NCBI GenBank assembly: GCA_900469475.1
Contig: UBXG01000006.1
Span: 124,001-188,000, forward strand
Length of the DNA: 64,000 bases
Direction of reading: 5' to 3'
DNA from: Hyphomicrobiales bacterium
Lineage (GTDB): Bacteria > Pseudomonadota > Alphaproteobacteria > Rhizobiales > Rhizobiaceae
Of the stretch, positions 38,545 through 47,156 are shown piece after piece (the stretch's first letter is position 1; each line of letters opens with the position of its first letter). The notes under the pieces were generated by a model, which saw only the letters and a list, made by a program, of their open reading frames with translations, was not told the DNA's origin and made no database searches. The position numbers and the translations under genes were made by a program.

Positions 38545-38589
38545 GCATGATCCCGAAAGGCGCCTGAGCGCCTCCGGGAGCGATCATGC
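38545..38589. repeat. GCATGATC-type palindromic element between sdhC and sdhD
   Basis: GCATGATC (38545-38552) and GATCATGC (38582-38589) enclose a further GGCGC-CTGA-GCGCC stem (38559-38572). The CATGATCCCGAAA start resembles a common rhizobial intergenic palindrome; a related form is at 53344-53387. Inside an operon it would fold in the mRNA between two cistrons. Confidence 0.65.
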
Positions 38590-38592
38590 CAA

Positions 38593-38991
38593 TCAACCCA
38601 GGCGGATGGCGATGCCGATGATCCAGACCAGCGCGGTCAGACAGATCGAGGCGATGAGCGTGAACTTGGCCATCTTCGTCGAGACGGCGGGATCGAAACC
38701 ATGTCCGAGATCCCACACGAAGTGGCGCAGGCCGCCGATCAAATGGTGCAGCAGAGCCCACGTGTAGCCGAGCAGGATGATGCGGCCGATGATCGTGCCC
38801 ATGATCCAGTTGACCAGATCGAAATAGCCCTGACCGGTCGCCGCGGCGATCAGCCACCAGGCGACCAGCAGCGTGCCGAAATAGAGCGCGCCCCCGGTGA
38901 TGCGGTGGAGGATCGACATGACCATGGTGGGAATGGGTTTGTAGATTTGCAGATGCGGCGACAAAGGCCGGTTTTGTGTGACGTTCGCCAT
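38593..38991 (-). CDS. sdhC: Succinate dehydrogenase cytochrome b556 subunit SdhC
   Basis: 132 residues. The family signature RPLSPHLQIYKPIPTMVMSI then LHRITGG is at the N-terminus; three transmembrane helices; haem-b ligand His in LLHHLIGGLRHFVWDLGHG. First gene of sdhCDAB. With SdhD it anchors the complex and reduces ubiquinone. Confidence 0.97.
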   Translation of the reverse strand: MANVTQNRPLSPHLQIYKPIPTMVMSILHRITGGALYFGTLLVAWWLIAAATGQGYFDLVNWIMGTIIGRIILLGYTWALLHHLIGGLRHFVWDLGHGFDPAVSTKMAKFTLIASICLTALVWIIGIAIRLG

Positions 38992-39293
38992 CAGAACCTC
39001 GCGGCGTTACGATACGCTTAGAACCCGGTTATCCGGGGCAACGCGCGCGCAGAGACGTGCAGTGTGCGTTGCATCATTGCGACCAATAATCACAGAGACG
39101 CCCATCCACAAGCACAATTGATGCCTGCATCGAATTTAATCGATTCGGATCGAGCTGCACTTTAGCGAGCATGCAATGACGGGCTTCCCATTCCGGGCCG
39201 TTTACCATTTCGGCAACCCTGACGTGGACTTCGCGCAGCTCTTGAGGCAATCTGCCGTTAAGATTTCATTAACCGATCGAAGCGAGTCGAATC
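38992..39293. other. Divergent promoter region of sdhCDAB and a secreted-protein gene
   Basis: 302 bp with no gene seen. It must hold the sdhC promoter (minus) and that of the 39294 gene (plus). A loose TTGTGG-N17-TATTGG match on the minus strand (around 39081-39110) is too weak to call. Confidence 0.5.
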
Positions 39294-39689
39294 ATGAAGC
39301 CGCATCTTTTCAAGGCAGCAGCGCTCATCGTGGCGGCGGCAACATTTTCCTTCGCACCGGCATCGGCGGGCGACTACCGCCACTGGCATCATCACGATCG
39401 CTCCGGCCTTGTACGCCTTAACCAGATATCGAAGCCCCAGGGTCGCGAGCAGCAACCTGCCCGGATCGTCATCATGGAACGGCACGACGCCGCAAACGCC
39501 GGCAGCTATGCCGGCTCAGCCGATGTCTATCGGGCCGATGGCGGCACCTATGTTATCGGCTATGGCGGCTACAATCCCTATGCTCCGCCTGCGACAGTGC
39601 AGCTGAGGCCGAAGGCGAAAGTCATCGATGTCCGCTATGCCGGCAATCCCTGCTCGTATGAAGCAGGCGTCTGCGTCATCGGGCACTGA
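39294..39689 (+). CDS. Small secreted protein, histidine-rich near the mature N-terminus
   Basis: 131 residues. Signal peptide about 1-26 (LFKAAALIVAAATFSFAPASAG), then DYRHWHHHDRSG with four His in six positions, a Tyr/Gly-rich centre (GSYAGSADVYRADGG, GYGGYNPYAPPA), and a C-terminal pair of cysteines (GNPCSYEAGVCVIGH) able to form a disulfide. Likely periplasmic; similar small exported proteins are common in Rhizobiales and unassigned. The His cluster could bind metal (inference). Convergent with the methyltransferase gene, six bases apart. Confidence 0.78.
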   Translation: MKPHLFKAAALIVAAATFSFAPASAGDYRHWHHHDRSGLVRLNQISKPQGREQQPARIVIMERHDAANAGSYAGSADVYRADGGTYVIGYGGYNPYAPPATVQLRPKAKVIDVRYAGNPCSYEAGVCVIGH

Positions 39690-39695
39690 CGTTTC

Positions 39696-40346
39696 TCAAT
39701 CGGCGAGAAATCGCCAGACCGTCGTCCTCTTAATCTCGCTGTCCTCGAGCGCCCGCGTCACCGGCACTTGATAGGTGGCCTGCACTTCCAGACGATCCTT
39801 GGGAAGATAGGCCCTGCCGGGATCGCCGACGAGAACCGTCCTCCCCTCGCCCGCCATACGTCTTAGCCAGGGAACGAGGCTCGCCGCGAAATCACGATCG
39901 TAGAAAACGTCGCCGGCAAGAATAACATCCGCATCCACGGCGCAACCGACGATATCGTCACCGGCGAAGTCCAGATCGACGCCATTTTCAACGGCATTGA
40001 GCCGGATCGCCGTGCCCGCCCATGGATCGATATCGACGGCAAGCACAAGAGCCGCGCCCGCACGCTTCGCCGCAATCGCGACGAGCCCGGAGCCGGTGGC
40101 AAAATCCAGCACGGTTTTGCCGGCAACGATCTCCGGATGATCGAGGATATAGCGCGCGAGACCCTGCCCACCCGCCCAGGCAAAGGCCCAGAAGGGCGGC
40201 GGCAGGCCGATCTGTTCCAGCTCTTCTTCCGTCTTCAGCCACAATTCATGCGCCTCGCTTGCCAGGTGCAGCCGGATTTCCGGCACATGCGGCGACGCCA
40301 TGAGGCTGGTATTGGCACGGATGAAGCTTTCCGGATCGGTTTTCAA
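39696..40346 (-). CDS. METTL20-like protein-lysine methyltransferase
   Basis: About 216 residues. SAM motif I VLDFATGSGLVAIAA, the DIDPWA motif, and post-motif AGDVFYDRDFAASLVPWL, with the family hallmark PPPFWAFAWAGGQGLARYIL. This is the ETFB lysine methyltransferase (METTL20) group; the Agrobacterium homologue is reported to methylate ETF-beta and ribosomal protein L7/L12. No ATG is available: TTG 40346 with GGGAGA five bases upstream is chosen, GTG 40358 is the alternative. Upstream partner on the strand is an EVE protein. Confidence 0.85.
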   Translation of the reverse strand: MKTDPESFIRANTSLMASPHVPEIRLHLASEAHELWLKTEEELEQIGLPPPFWAFAWAGGQGLARYILDHPEIVAGKTVLDFATGSGLVAIAAKRAGAALVLAVDIDPWAGTAIRLNAVENGVDLDFAGDDIVGCAVDADVILAGDVFYDRDFAASLVPWLRRMAGEGRTVLVGDPGRAYLPKDRLEVQATYQVPVTRALEDSEIKRTTVWRFLAD

Positions 40347-40376
40347 TGAATCTCCCACCCACCGAACAAGGCCGGA

Positions 40377-40808
40377 TCAGACCGGCGGATTGTCCAGACC
40401 GCCCATGCGGCAGACTTCGAGCCATTCATCATCCGTCACCGGCTGCACCGAAAGCCGCATGGAGGTGACGAGCGCCATCTGCGAAAGCTTCGGATTGGCC
40501 TTGATGTCCTTGAGGGTCACCGGATTCGGCATATCGCGAACGGCGCGGATGTCGACACATTCCCAGCGCGGATCGTCCTTGGCGGTCGAATCCGGATGCG
40601 CCAGCGCGCAGACCTCGACGATGCCGATGACCTCCAGCCCGTCATTGGAGTGATAGAAGAAACCCTTGTCGCCGATCTGCATGGCCCGCATGTTGTTGCG
40701 GGCGAGATAGTTGCGCACGCCGGTCCATTCGGTGCCTTTTGCGCCGGCATCCTTCTGCTGCTGCCAGGACCAGGAGGACGGCTCGGATTTATAAAGCCAA
40801 TGCGCCAT
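40377..40808 (-). CDS. EVE-domain protein
   Basis: 143 residues. Starts MAHWLYKSEPSSWSW and contains WTGVRNYLARNNMRAMQIGD, FFYHSNDGLEVIGIVEV, and WECVDIRAV, which are diagnostic of the EVE (PUA-like) fold of the thymocyte nuclear protein 1 group. EVE domains recognise modified bases in nucleic acids; the target here is unknown. It starts three bases after the stop of a YciI gene, so the two are co-transcribed. Confidence 0.93.
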   Translation of the reverse strand: MAHWLYKSEPSSWSWQQQKDAGAKGTEWTGVRNYLARNNMRAMQIGDKGFFYHSNDGLEVIGIVEVCALAHPDSTAKDDPRWECVDIRAVRDMPNPVTLKDIKANPKLSQMALVTSMRLSVQPVTDDEWLEVCRMGGLDNPPV

Positions 40809-40811
40809 CTC

Positions 40812-41105
40812 TCATGCCTCCGGATTGTTGAAGACCCAGTTGAACGGCTTGATCTCGACGCTCTCGAACAGACCGGCCTTCGTATAGGGATCGGCATCGG
40901 CAATCGCCTTGGCGGCCTCGGCGCTCTCGGCCTTGACGACAACGAGACTACCGTTCGGCTTGCCGTCCGCATCCAGGAACGGACCGGCCATCTTCAACGT
41001 GCCCTCGGCATTGAGCTTGTTCAGATGCTCCAGATGCGCCGGGCGCGTTTCCATGCGGACATTCAGGTGACCGGGCTTGTCCTTGCAGACAAAGGCGAAA
41101 AGCAT
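40812..41105 (-). CDS. YciI-like protein, second copy
   Basis: 97 residues from ATG 41105 (GGGAGAA about seven bases upstream). YciI pattern: MLFAFVCKDKPGHLNVRME, the His-containing helix PAHLEHLNKLNAEGTLKMAG, GPFLDADGKPNGSLVVV, then ADADPYTKAGLFESVEIKPF. This matches the classical YciI core, including the Asp-Pro of DADPY. It forms a pair with the EVE gene. Role unknown; muconolactone-isomerase-like chemistry is only a family-level guess. Confidence 0.92.
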   Translation of the reverse strand: MLFAFVCKDKPGHLNVRMETRPAHLEHLNKLNAEGTLKMAGPFLDADGKPNGSLVVVKAESAEAAKAIADADPYTKAGLFESVEIKPFNWVFNNPEA

Positions 41106-41173
41106 GATTAATTCTCCCAAGAAAATCAAAAACGATTGATGATGACGGATAAAGCTTCAATCACGAGAGGTCA

Positions 41174-41605
41174 TCATATTTCTGCGCGAAGGGGATTGAT
41201 GATATCAAGACCCCAGAAATCGGCTTCGTTATGTGTTGCGATGACGCATTCATTCGCAACTGCGACGGAAGCGATCAACATGTCCATCGGGTCACGCTGT
41301 CGTCCCATCGTCCGGCCATCGGCCATGAGTTGCGCCCATATCAGAGCAGCATTCTCGTCAAAGGAAAGAATGCGACCCGCAAAATATGTCAGAGGTCCCT
41401 GACCGCCGAGAAACCATGCTTCGAGATCATCACGCTTGCGTCCCGTCGGCATGATCAGGATGCCACGCTGAATTTCAGCGATTGTGGACGCTGCGATAAA
41501 GAGATCACCATCCACCTGATCGCCCAACCAGCGTGCAAGATGGGGCGACGGCTCAGGTTTGATTGTATTGCTGATAATGTTCGTGTCGAGCAAATAGCGA
41601 GTCAC
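41174..41605 (-). CDS. vapC: VapC-type PIN-domain toxin
   Basis: 143 residues. PIN-fold acidic residues: Asp7 in YLLDTNIIS, Glu44 in STIAEIQRGI, Asp105/Asp108 in RDPMDMLIASVA, and Asp129 in HNEADF. VapC toxins are magnesium-dependent RNases, often cutting initiator tRNA or rRNA. The start overlaps the antitoxin stop by four bases (ATGA), the usual TA arrangement. Confidence 0.93.
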   Translation of the reverse strand: MTRYLLDTNIISNTIKPEPSPHLARWLGDQVDGDLFIAASTIAEIQRGILIMPTGRKRDDLEAWFLGGQGPLTYFAGRILSFDENAALIWAQLMADGRTMGRQRDPMDMLIASVAVANECVIATHNEADFWGLDIINPLRAEI

Positions 41606-41901
41606 AGATCAATCTCGCGCACTTCGCCCTTCACCCTTTCAAGATCGAGGTCCGCACCGACGAGAGGAGAATTCCGCAACCAAGCGTAAACCCCACCTTT
41701 TTTGGGCGACTCTCTCGAAATGGTCTTGGTGACAACATCGCGAATACGGGCAGATTCGGGACCATTCTCCGCCAAACGCCGCGCCACCTCTCTGATGAGA
41801 GCCTTGTCGCCATTGAGCCCCAGCACTTCGAAACGAGCTAGACCACGCTCGCCAAGGCGGGAACGATAGTTCTTAATTGCGCGTTTCTGCGAGCTGCTCA
41901 T
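41602..41901 (-). CDS. vapB: Antitoxin of the VapBC pair
   Basis: 99 residues, upstream of and overlapping vapC. Basic N-terminus (SSSQKRAIKNYRSRLGERG) followed by a short beta-strand (LARFEVLGL) and helix (DKALIREVARRLAENG) that could be the DNA-binding part; the C-terminal half (KKGGVYAWLRNSPLVGAD) would thread into the toxin. The N-terminus resembles a ribbon-helix-helix fold. Named by position and layout rather than a strong family match. Confidence 0.85.
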   Translation of the reverse strand: MSSSQKRAIKNYRSRLGERGLARFEVLGLNGDKALIREVARRLAENGPESARIRDVVTKTISRESPKKGGVYAWLRNSPLVGADLDLERVKGEVREIDL

Positions 41902-41914
41902 CGTGGTCTCCCGC

Positions 41915-41935
41915 TATATCCAGTAATATATCCAG
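41915..41935. promoter_or_regulatory. Direct repeat TATATCCAG x2 upstream of vapBC
   Basis: Two 9-bp copies (41915-41923 and 41927-41935) separated by three bases, 14 bp before the antitoxin ATG. VapBC complexes autoregulate by binding such repeats; a -10-like TATATT overlaps on the minus strand. Confidence 0.55.
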
Positions 41936-41954
41936 AGCAGGACCACTATTCAAG

Positions 41955-42944
41955 TTATTCCGTGGTGATCGGCCGCGTCATCAATTGCCCGATGGCTGTA
42001 GCTATGTCGAGTTTGCCGTTGATGATGGCTGACACCGCGTCGGTGATCGGCATGTCGACGCCGAGTTTGTGGGCGAGCCGCGCGGCGATGGAAGCGGCAT
42101 AGGCGCCCTCGACCAGCGTGCCATGCGTTGGATCAACGGTCTCTCCCTGCCCGAGCGCGATACCGAACCTGAGATTACGGGATTGATGGCTGGTCGCCGT
42201 CAGCACGAGGTCGCCAAGACCCGATAGGCCGCGCACGGTTTCGGCCTTGCCCCCCTTGGCTGCAACGAAGCGCGACATCTCGGCAAGACCACGGCTAATC
42301 AGCGCCGCACGTGCGGAATCGCCGATACCCCGGCCCTCGACGATGCCGCAGGCAATCGCGAGAACATTCTTCAAGGCGCCGCCGAGCTGCACGCCGATGC
42401 GGTCATCCGAGGCGTAGAGGCGAAACGTCGGGCCGGAAATCGCCTGGGCTAGCCTTTCAGCGACAGTCATGTCGGCGGCGGCGATCGCCATGGCCGTCGG
42501 CAGTCCCTTGGCAATGTCGGCGGCAAAGCCCGGGCCTGAGAGCACAGCGATCGCATGCTGCGGCAACTCCCGCTCCAGCATATCGGTCAGCAGATCGCCG
42601 GAGACCTTGTCGATACCTTTCGCGCACGTAACGACGACCGCATCCTTGGCGAGATAAGGGCCATAATGACGGGCAGCATCGGCCTGCGCCTGTGAGGGCA
42701 TGGCAAAAAGAACGATGCCGGCATTGGAAATTGCATCCGGCACGGCCGAAAACTGCAGCGAATCCGGAAGGTCGATGCCGGGCAGGACGGCATCATGCAT
42801 GCGGTCGACGGCAAGGTCAGTCATCAGCCCTGCGTTGCGTCCGACGAGCACCACATCGGCACGACCGGTTAGCGCGATGACGGCGGCAAGCGCCGTGCCG
42901 AAAGCGCCGGCGCCGATGACTGCGATCCGCTCATTGCCGCTCAT
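41955..42944 (-). CDS. gpsA: Glycerol-3-phosphate dehydrogenase [NAD(P)+]
   Basis: 329 residues. N-terminal Rossmann motif [34 protein letters not shown], the [17 protein letters not shown] segment, catalytic Lys in [16 protein letters not shown], and [14 protein letters not shown] with RNLRFG. It makes sn-glycerol-3-phosphate for phospholipids. Its ATG overlaps the tsaD stop (ATGA). Confidence 0.97.
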   Translation of the reverse strand: MSGNERIAVIGAGAFGTALAAVIALTGRADVVLVGRNAGLMTDLAVDRMHDAVLPGIDLPDSLQFSAVPDAISNAGIVLFAMPSQAQADAARHYGPYLAKDAVVVTCAKGIDKVSGDLLTDMLERELPQHAIAVLSGPGFAADIAKGLPTAMAIAAADMTVAERLAQAISGPTFRLYASDDRIGVQLGGALKNVLAIACGIVEGRGIGDSARAALISRGLAEMSRFVAAKGGKAETVRGLSGLGDLVLTATSHQSRNLRFGIALGQGETVDPTHGTLVEGAYAASIAARLAHKLGVDMPITDAVSAIINGKLDIATAIGQLMTRPITTE

Positions 42945-44038
42945 GCCTTCGCTCCTCGTTTGCCGTGTCCGAGCAGAGTTTCCGCCTTCTGATCCAACGG
43001 CCAGCGCGAGCGCGGCTGCACATCGAGATCGTCAGGTGCGGCCCCCGTCGCCATGCGTTCCAGTCCAGCCCAGGCGATCATGACGGCGTTATCCGTACAC
43101 AATCTCAATGGCGGCGCGATGAAGCGGAAACCATTGGCGTCGCAAAGCTCCTGCAGCGTGCGGCGCAGCTCGAGATTGGCGGCAACGCCTCCGGCCACCA
43201 CAAGCGATGGCTTTTCCTCAGTCTTCGGAAACTCCGTCTTGAAGCGCTGCAGGCCGCGGCCGATACGATCCTTCAGCGTGCGCGAGATCGCCTTCTGGAA
43301 GGAGGCGCAGATATCGGCGATATCCTGCTCGGTGACAGGCGCAATCGCCGTCGCCGCCTGTCGTACCGCCGTCTTCAGGCCGGAAAAGGAAAAATCGAGG
43401 CGCGTTTCGCCGACCAGCGGTCGCGGCAGATCGAAGCGGTCCGGATCGCCGTTTTTGGCGGCTGCCTCCACAGCAGGGCCGCCGGGATAGGGCAGTCCTA
43501 GAAGCTTGGCCGTCTTGTCGAAGGCCTCACCGAGCGCATCGTCGATGGTGGTGCCCCAGCGCTCATATTGGCCGACGCCTCGCACCAGAATAAGCTGTGT
43601 GTGGCCGCCGGAAACGAGCAGCATGAGGTAAGGAAAGGCAAGACCGTCCGTCAGCCGCGCCGTCAGGGCATGGCCTTCCAGATGGTTGATGGCGTATAGT
43701 GGCTTGCCGGTGGCACGCGAAATTGCCTTGCCTGTCATCAGGCCGACGAGCAACCCGCCGATAAGGCCCGGTCCGGATGTAGCGGCAATGGCATCGACGT
43801 CCGAGAGCGACACATTGGCGCGTTTCAATGCCTCGTCGATCAGCGTATCGAGCGCTTCGACGTGTGCCCGCGCAGCAATTTCCGGCACGACGCCGCCATA
43901 GGCGCTATGCTCGTCCAGCTGACTGAGGACGACATCGGAACAGACAGTGGGCGTGCCGTCATCCCGGCGCTCGACAATGGCTGCAGCGGTTTCGTCGCAG
44001 CTTGTTTCGATGCCGAGAATACGAAGAACGGATGCCAT
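42941..44038 (-). CDS. tsaD: tRNA N6-threonylcarbamoyladenosine synthase subunit TsaD
   Basis: 365 residues. Starts [18 protein letters not shown], metal-binding His residues in [42 protein letters not shown], and C-terminal [19 protein letters not shown]. It completes t6A37 on ANN-decoding tRNAs with TsaB/C/E. Divergent from hemC; overlaps gpsA by four bases. Confidence 0.98.
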   Translation of the reverse strand: MASVLRILGIETSCDETAAAIVERRDDGTPTVCSDVVLSQLDEHSAYGGVVPEIAARAHVEALDTLIDEALKRANVSLSDVDAIAATSGPGLIGGLLVGLMTGKAISRATGKPLYAINHLEGHALTARLTDGLAFPYLMLLVSGGHTQLILVRGVGQYERWGTTIDDALGEAFDKTAKLLGLPYPGGPAVEAAAKNGDPDRFDLPRPLVGETRLDFSFSGLKTAVRQAATAIAPVTEQDIADICASFQKAISRTLKDRIGRGLQRFKTEFPKTEEKPSLVVAGGVAANLELRRTLQELCDANGFRFIAPPLRLCTDNAVMIAWAGLERMATGAAPDDLDVQPRSRWPLDQKAETLLGHGKRGAKA

Positions 44039-44122
44039 GGAGAAAGTTCGTTGCCTACAGGTCGATTGCGATAAAGCGGAAATATGGTTACGGGAACTGT
44101 CGGTAACAACGGATCAAAGCGG

Positions 44123-45052
44123 ATGCAAACAAAACCTTTCCGGATCGGCACGCGCGGCAGCCCGCTGGCGCTCGCCCAGGCGCGAGAAGCACGCGACCGC
44201 CTGATGGCGGCCCATGGCCTTCCGGAGGAGATGTTCGAAATCGTCGTTCTCACCACCAAGGGCGACCGCATCACCGACCGCTCGCTCGCGGCAATCGGCG
44301 GCAAGGGCCTGTTCACGGAAGAGCTGGAAGAGAAGCTGACCTCAGGCGAACTCGACTTCGCCGTGCATTCGGCCAAGGATATGGCGACGAAGCTGCCCCA
44401 GGGCCTAGCGCTCACAGCTTATCTGCCGCGCGAGGACATTCGCGATTCGGTCATCGGCCGCACCGCGCCGAAACTGATCGAGCTGCCGCATGGCGCCACC
44501 GTCGGCTCGGCGTCGCTCCGCCGCCAGGCGCTGATCCGGCGCCTGCGCCCTGATATCAACGTCATTACCTTCCGCGGTTCGGTTCAGACCCGCCTGCGCA
44601 AGCTGGAAGAGGGGCAAGCCGACGCCACCTTGCTGGCGCTTGCAGGCCTGAAACGGCTTGGCATGGTCGAGGTCATCACCGACATTCTCGATCCGGATGA
44701 ATTCCCTCCAGCGCCGGCACAAGGCGCCATAGCAATCGAAAGCCGCATCGATGACGCGCGGATGAACGAGCTGCTCGCCGCCGTCAATGATGCGCCGACT
44801 TTCGACGCGGTATCCTGCGAACGCGCTTTCCTGGCAGCACTCGACGGGTCCTGTCGCACGCCGATAGCCGGCTACGCAATTTGCGAAGGCGATCATCTGC
44901 GTTTCTTCGGCATGATCCTCACCCCGGATGGCCGCCAAGTGCACACAACGACCATCGAAGGCCACCGGCGCGATGCCGAGGCGCTGGGGATCAATGCCGG
45001 TCAGGCGATCCGCGCCGAGGCGGGCAGCACCTTCTTCGAAGATTGGACCTGA
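44123..45052 (+). CDS. hemC: Porphobilinogen deaminase (hydroxymethylbilane synthase)
   Basis: 309 residues from ATG 44123 ([20 protein letters not shown]). Catalytic Asp86 in FAVHSAKDM, substrate-binding arginines in [17 protein letters not shown] and [12 protein letters not shown], and the dipyrromethane-cofactor Cys244 in [10 protein letters not shown]. Four porphobilinogens are joined to hydroxymethylbilane. Six bases before hemD, divergent from tsaD. Confidence 0.98.
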   Translation: MQTKPFRIGTRGSPLALAQAREARDRLMAAHGLPEEMFEIVVLTTKGDRITDRSLAAIGGKGLFTEELEEKLTSGELDFAVHSAKDMATKLPQGLALTAYLPREDIRDSVIGRTAPKLIELPHGATVGSASLRRQALIRRLRPDINVITFRGSVQTRLRKLEEGQADATLLALAGLKRLGMVEVITDILDPDEFPPAPAQGAIAIESRIDDARMNELLAAVNDAPTFDAVSCERAFLAALDGSCRTPIAGYAICEGDHLRFFGMILTPDGRQVHTTTIEGHRRDAEALGINAGQAIRAEAGSTFFEDWT

Positions 45053-45058
45053 CAAAGG

Positions 45059-45787
45059 ATGCGCGTCGTCGTCACCCGCCCTCGGCATTCGGGTGAACGC
45101 ACCATGCGGCGACTGACGCAAATGGGGCACGAACCCCTGCTGCTGCCGCTGGCCGAACCCGTCCATCATGTCGAGGAGGCAAGACGAGCGCTCCTGACCA
45201 CGCAGGGCACCGTTGCCGTCACCAGCGCCGAGGCGATCCGGGCGCTTTCGCTACTAGGTTCCGATCTTACCCCTCATCTTGGTCGTCGCCTCTTTGCCGT
45301 CGGAAAGGCGACGGCCAAAGAAGCGGCGGATCTCGGATTCAGCAATATCGCCATATCGGAAGGCGGCGGCACAGAGCTTGCCGCCATGATCGCCAGCCAT
45401 CCTTCAGGCCTGAACGACGGCGCGCTCCTCTATCTCGCAGGCTTTCCGCGCGCGGCCGGTTTCGAAGCCGGGTTGGCAGAACGGCACGTGCCTTTCCTGA
45501 CCGTTGAATGCTACCGAATGCAGGATATCATCCCCGACGACGTCACTCTTCGCTGGCTTTTCGCCGACGCTCGCGCGAATGCTGTGCTGCTTTATTCCCA
45601 CGAAACCGCCAGGCGCTTTTTTAGCCTTTCATTCGTCGGCCGCAACATGGAGCTTTTTGCCGAAACGCGGTTTCTTTGTTTGAGCGAAGCCGTGGCGGGC
45701 GCGGTTCCGGAAACGCTGCAATCCCATGTCGATATCGCCGATATGCCGAATGAAGACCGACTTCTGGCGCTTCTGATCCCGGCGTAA
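45059..45787 (+). CDS. hemD: Uroporphyrinogen-III synthase
   Basis: 242 residues. HemD is poorly conserved; seen are RVVVTRPRHSGERTMRRL at the start, AVTSAEAIRALS, GRRLFAVGKATAKEAADLGF, LLYLAGFPRAAGFE and the C-terminal VLLYSHETARRFFSL, all typical. It cyclises the product of HemC with inversion of ring D. The AAAGGATG start (45059) is shared with hemC's stop region. Confidence 0.93.
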   Translation: MRVVVTRPRHSGERTMRRLTQMGHEPLLLPLAEPVHHVEEARRALLTTQGTVAVTSAEAIRALSLLGSDLTPHLGRRLFAVGKATAKEAADLGFSNIAISEGGGTELAAMIASHPSGLNDGALLYLAGFPRAAGFEAGLAERHVPFLTVECYRMQDIIPDDVTLRWLFADARANAVLLYSHETARRFFSLSFVGRNMELFAETRFLCLSEAVAGAVPETLQSHVDIADMPNEDRLLALLIPA

Positions 45788-45866
45788 GGCCGCAATTTTG
45801 ATGTAAGGCCTTTTCATAATCGCCTTGTCTGTCTAACTTCGTTGCAGCGCATGAAAAGAGGACCTC

Positions 45867-47141
45867 ATGGTATCGCGAAAAACGCCTAACCATTCGAAGC
45901 CCAACGACGAACCGGTCACGATCGATCTGGAAGCCGAAAAAACTGCGCAGGACGCAGCTCCCGAAGATTTGACCGAGCGCAGCCATGGCGAGCTTGGCGG
46001 CTCCTCGGCAGATAAAGTGGAAATGCCGCTGGAAGCGGAGAAGGAGCCGGTTCGCGAGGACCCCCACGAGCCGGCCGCAACGGCTGCGGTCGAAGAGCCG
46101 CAGGCAGCGGAACACCAGGCCGAGCCGGCGCCCTCTCGCGCCGAAACTCCGCCTTATGTCGAACGCCCGCAGCCGCGCGAGGGATCGACCTCCGGCCTTA
46201 TCGCGGCGGGCATCGTCGGCGGCTTGATTGCGCTCGTCGGCGCCGGCGCCTTGCAATATGCGGGCGTGCTGCCCGGCGGCCGTGCCGGCAAGGACAATTC
46301 CGCTGCTATTACCGCCTTGAATGCCGAGATCGACGGCCTCAAGCAGAGCGTCGCCAAGCTAGCCGTGGCGCCCGCAGCCAAGCCGGACGAGACGCTTGCG
46401 GCCCGCGTCGCCGCACTCGAGACGAATGCAGCCAATGGCGCCTCGGTCGGAGGATCGAGCGCGACAAATGCCGCGTCCGACCAGAAGATCGCTTCGCTTA
46501 GCGGCGAAGTCGAGCAACTGAAGGCAGATCTCAGCAAGGCGACCCAGACGCAGGCTACCTCCGATGCCGAAGTCAGCAAGCGCCTTGACGATGCCGAAAA
46601 GAAGCTGAGCGGACCGAGCCAGGAGAGCGCTGTCGCCCGCGCCATCGCGGCGGCGGCGTTGAAGGCGGCCATCGACCGCGGCGGCCCCTTCCAGCCTGAG
46701 CTCGACACCTTCGCCAATGTCGCGCCGGACGATCCGGCCGTCGCCGATCTCAAGAACTTCGCCCAAACAGGCGTTCCCTCCCGCGCCGACCTGATCCGCC
46801 AGGTTTCGAATGTCGCAACGGCAATCGTCGCAACGGCGCAGACCGATGATTCGAACCAGAGCTGGAGCAGCCGCCTGGTATCCGGCGCCAAGTCGCTGGT
46901 GCAGGTCCGCCCCGTCGGCAATGTCCCTGGCGACAGCATCGATGCCATCGCCGCCCGCTTCGAGGACAAGGTCCGGAATGGCGACCTGCCGGGCGCCGTG
47001 ACCGAGTGGAACAGCCTGCCCGATGCCGCGAAATCCGCATCGGCCGCCTTCAAGCAATCGCTCGAGGCCCGCATCCGCGTCGAGGATCTGGTAAGCGACG
47101 CCTTGTCGAAGGCGATCGCCAATACCGGGAAACAGAATTAA
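45867..47141 (+). CDS. Mic60/mitofilin-like inner-membrane protein
   Basis: 424 residues. Long acidic Pro/Glu/Ala-rich N-terminal tail (1-105), one transmembrane helix near 109-130 (GLIAAGIVGGLIALVGAGAL), coiled coil about 145-275 with Ala/Lys/Asp heptads, and a mitofilin-type C-terminal domain (AALKAAIDRGGPFQPELDTF, GDLPGAVTEWNSLPDAAKSA). This is the alpha-proteobacterial relative of mitochondrial Mic60, usually encoded beside hemY. It is thought to shape intracytoplasmic membrane or contact outer membrane proteins. Lies between hemD and hemY. Confidence 0.85.
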   Translation: MVSRKTPNHSKPNDEPVTIDLEAEKTAQDAAPEDLTERSHGELGGSSADKVEMPLEAEKEPVREDPHEPAATAAVEEPQAAEHQAEPAPSRAETPPYVERPQPREGSTSGLIAAGIVGGLIALVGAGALQYAGVLPGGRAGKDNSAAITALNAEIDGLKQSVAKLAVAPAAKPDETLAARVAALETNAANGASVGGSSATNAASDQKIASLSGEVEQLKADLSKATQTQATSDAEVSKRLDDAEKKLSGPSQESAVARAIAAAALKAAIDRGGPFQPELDTFANVAPDDPAVADLKNFAQTGVPSRADLIRQVSNVATAIVATAQTDDSNQSWSSRLVSGAKSLVQVRPVGNVPGDSIDAIAARFEDKVRNGDLPGAVTEWNSLPDAAKSASAAFKQSLEARIRVEDLVSDALSKAIANTGKQN

Positions 47142-47156
47142 GGACGGAGTATAGCA

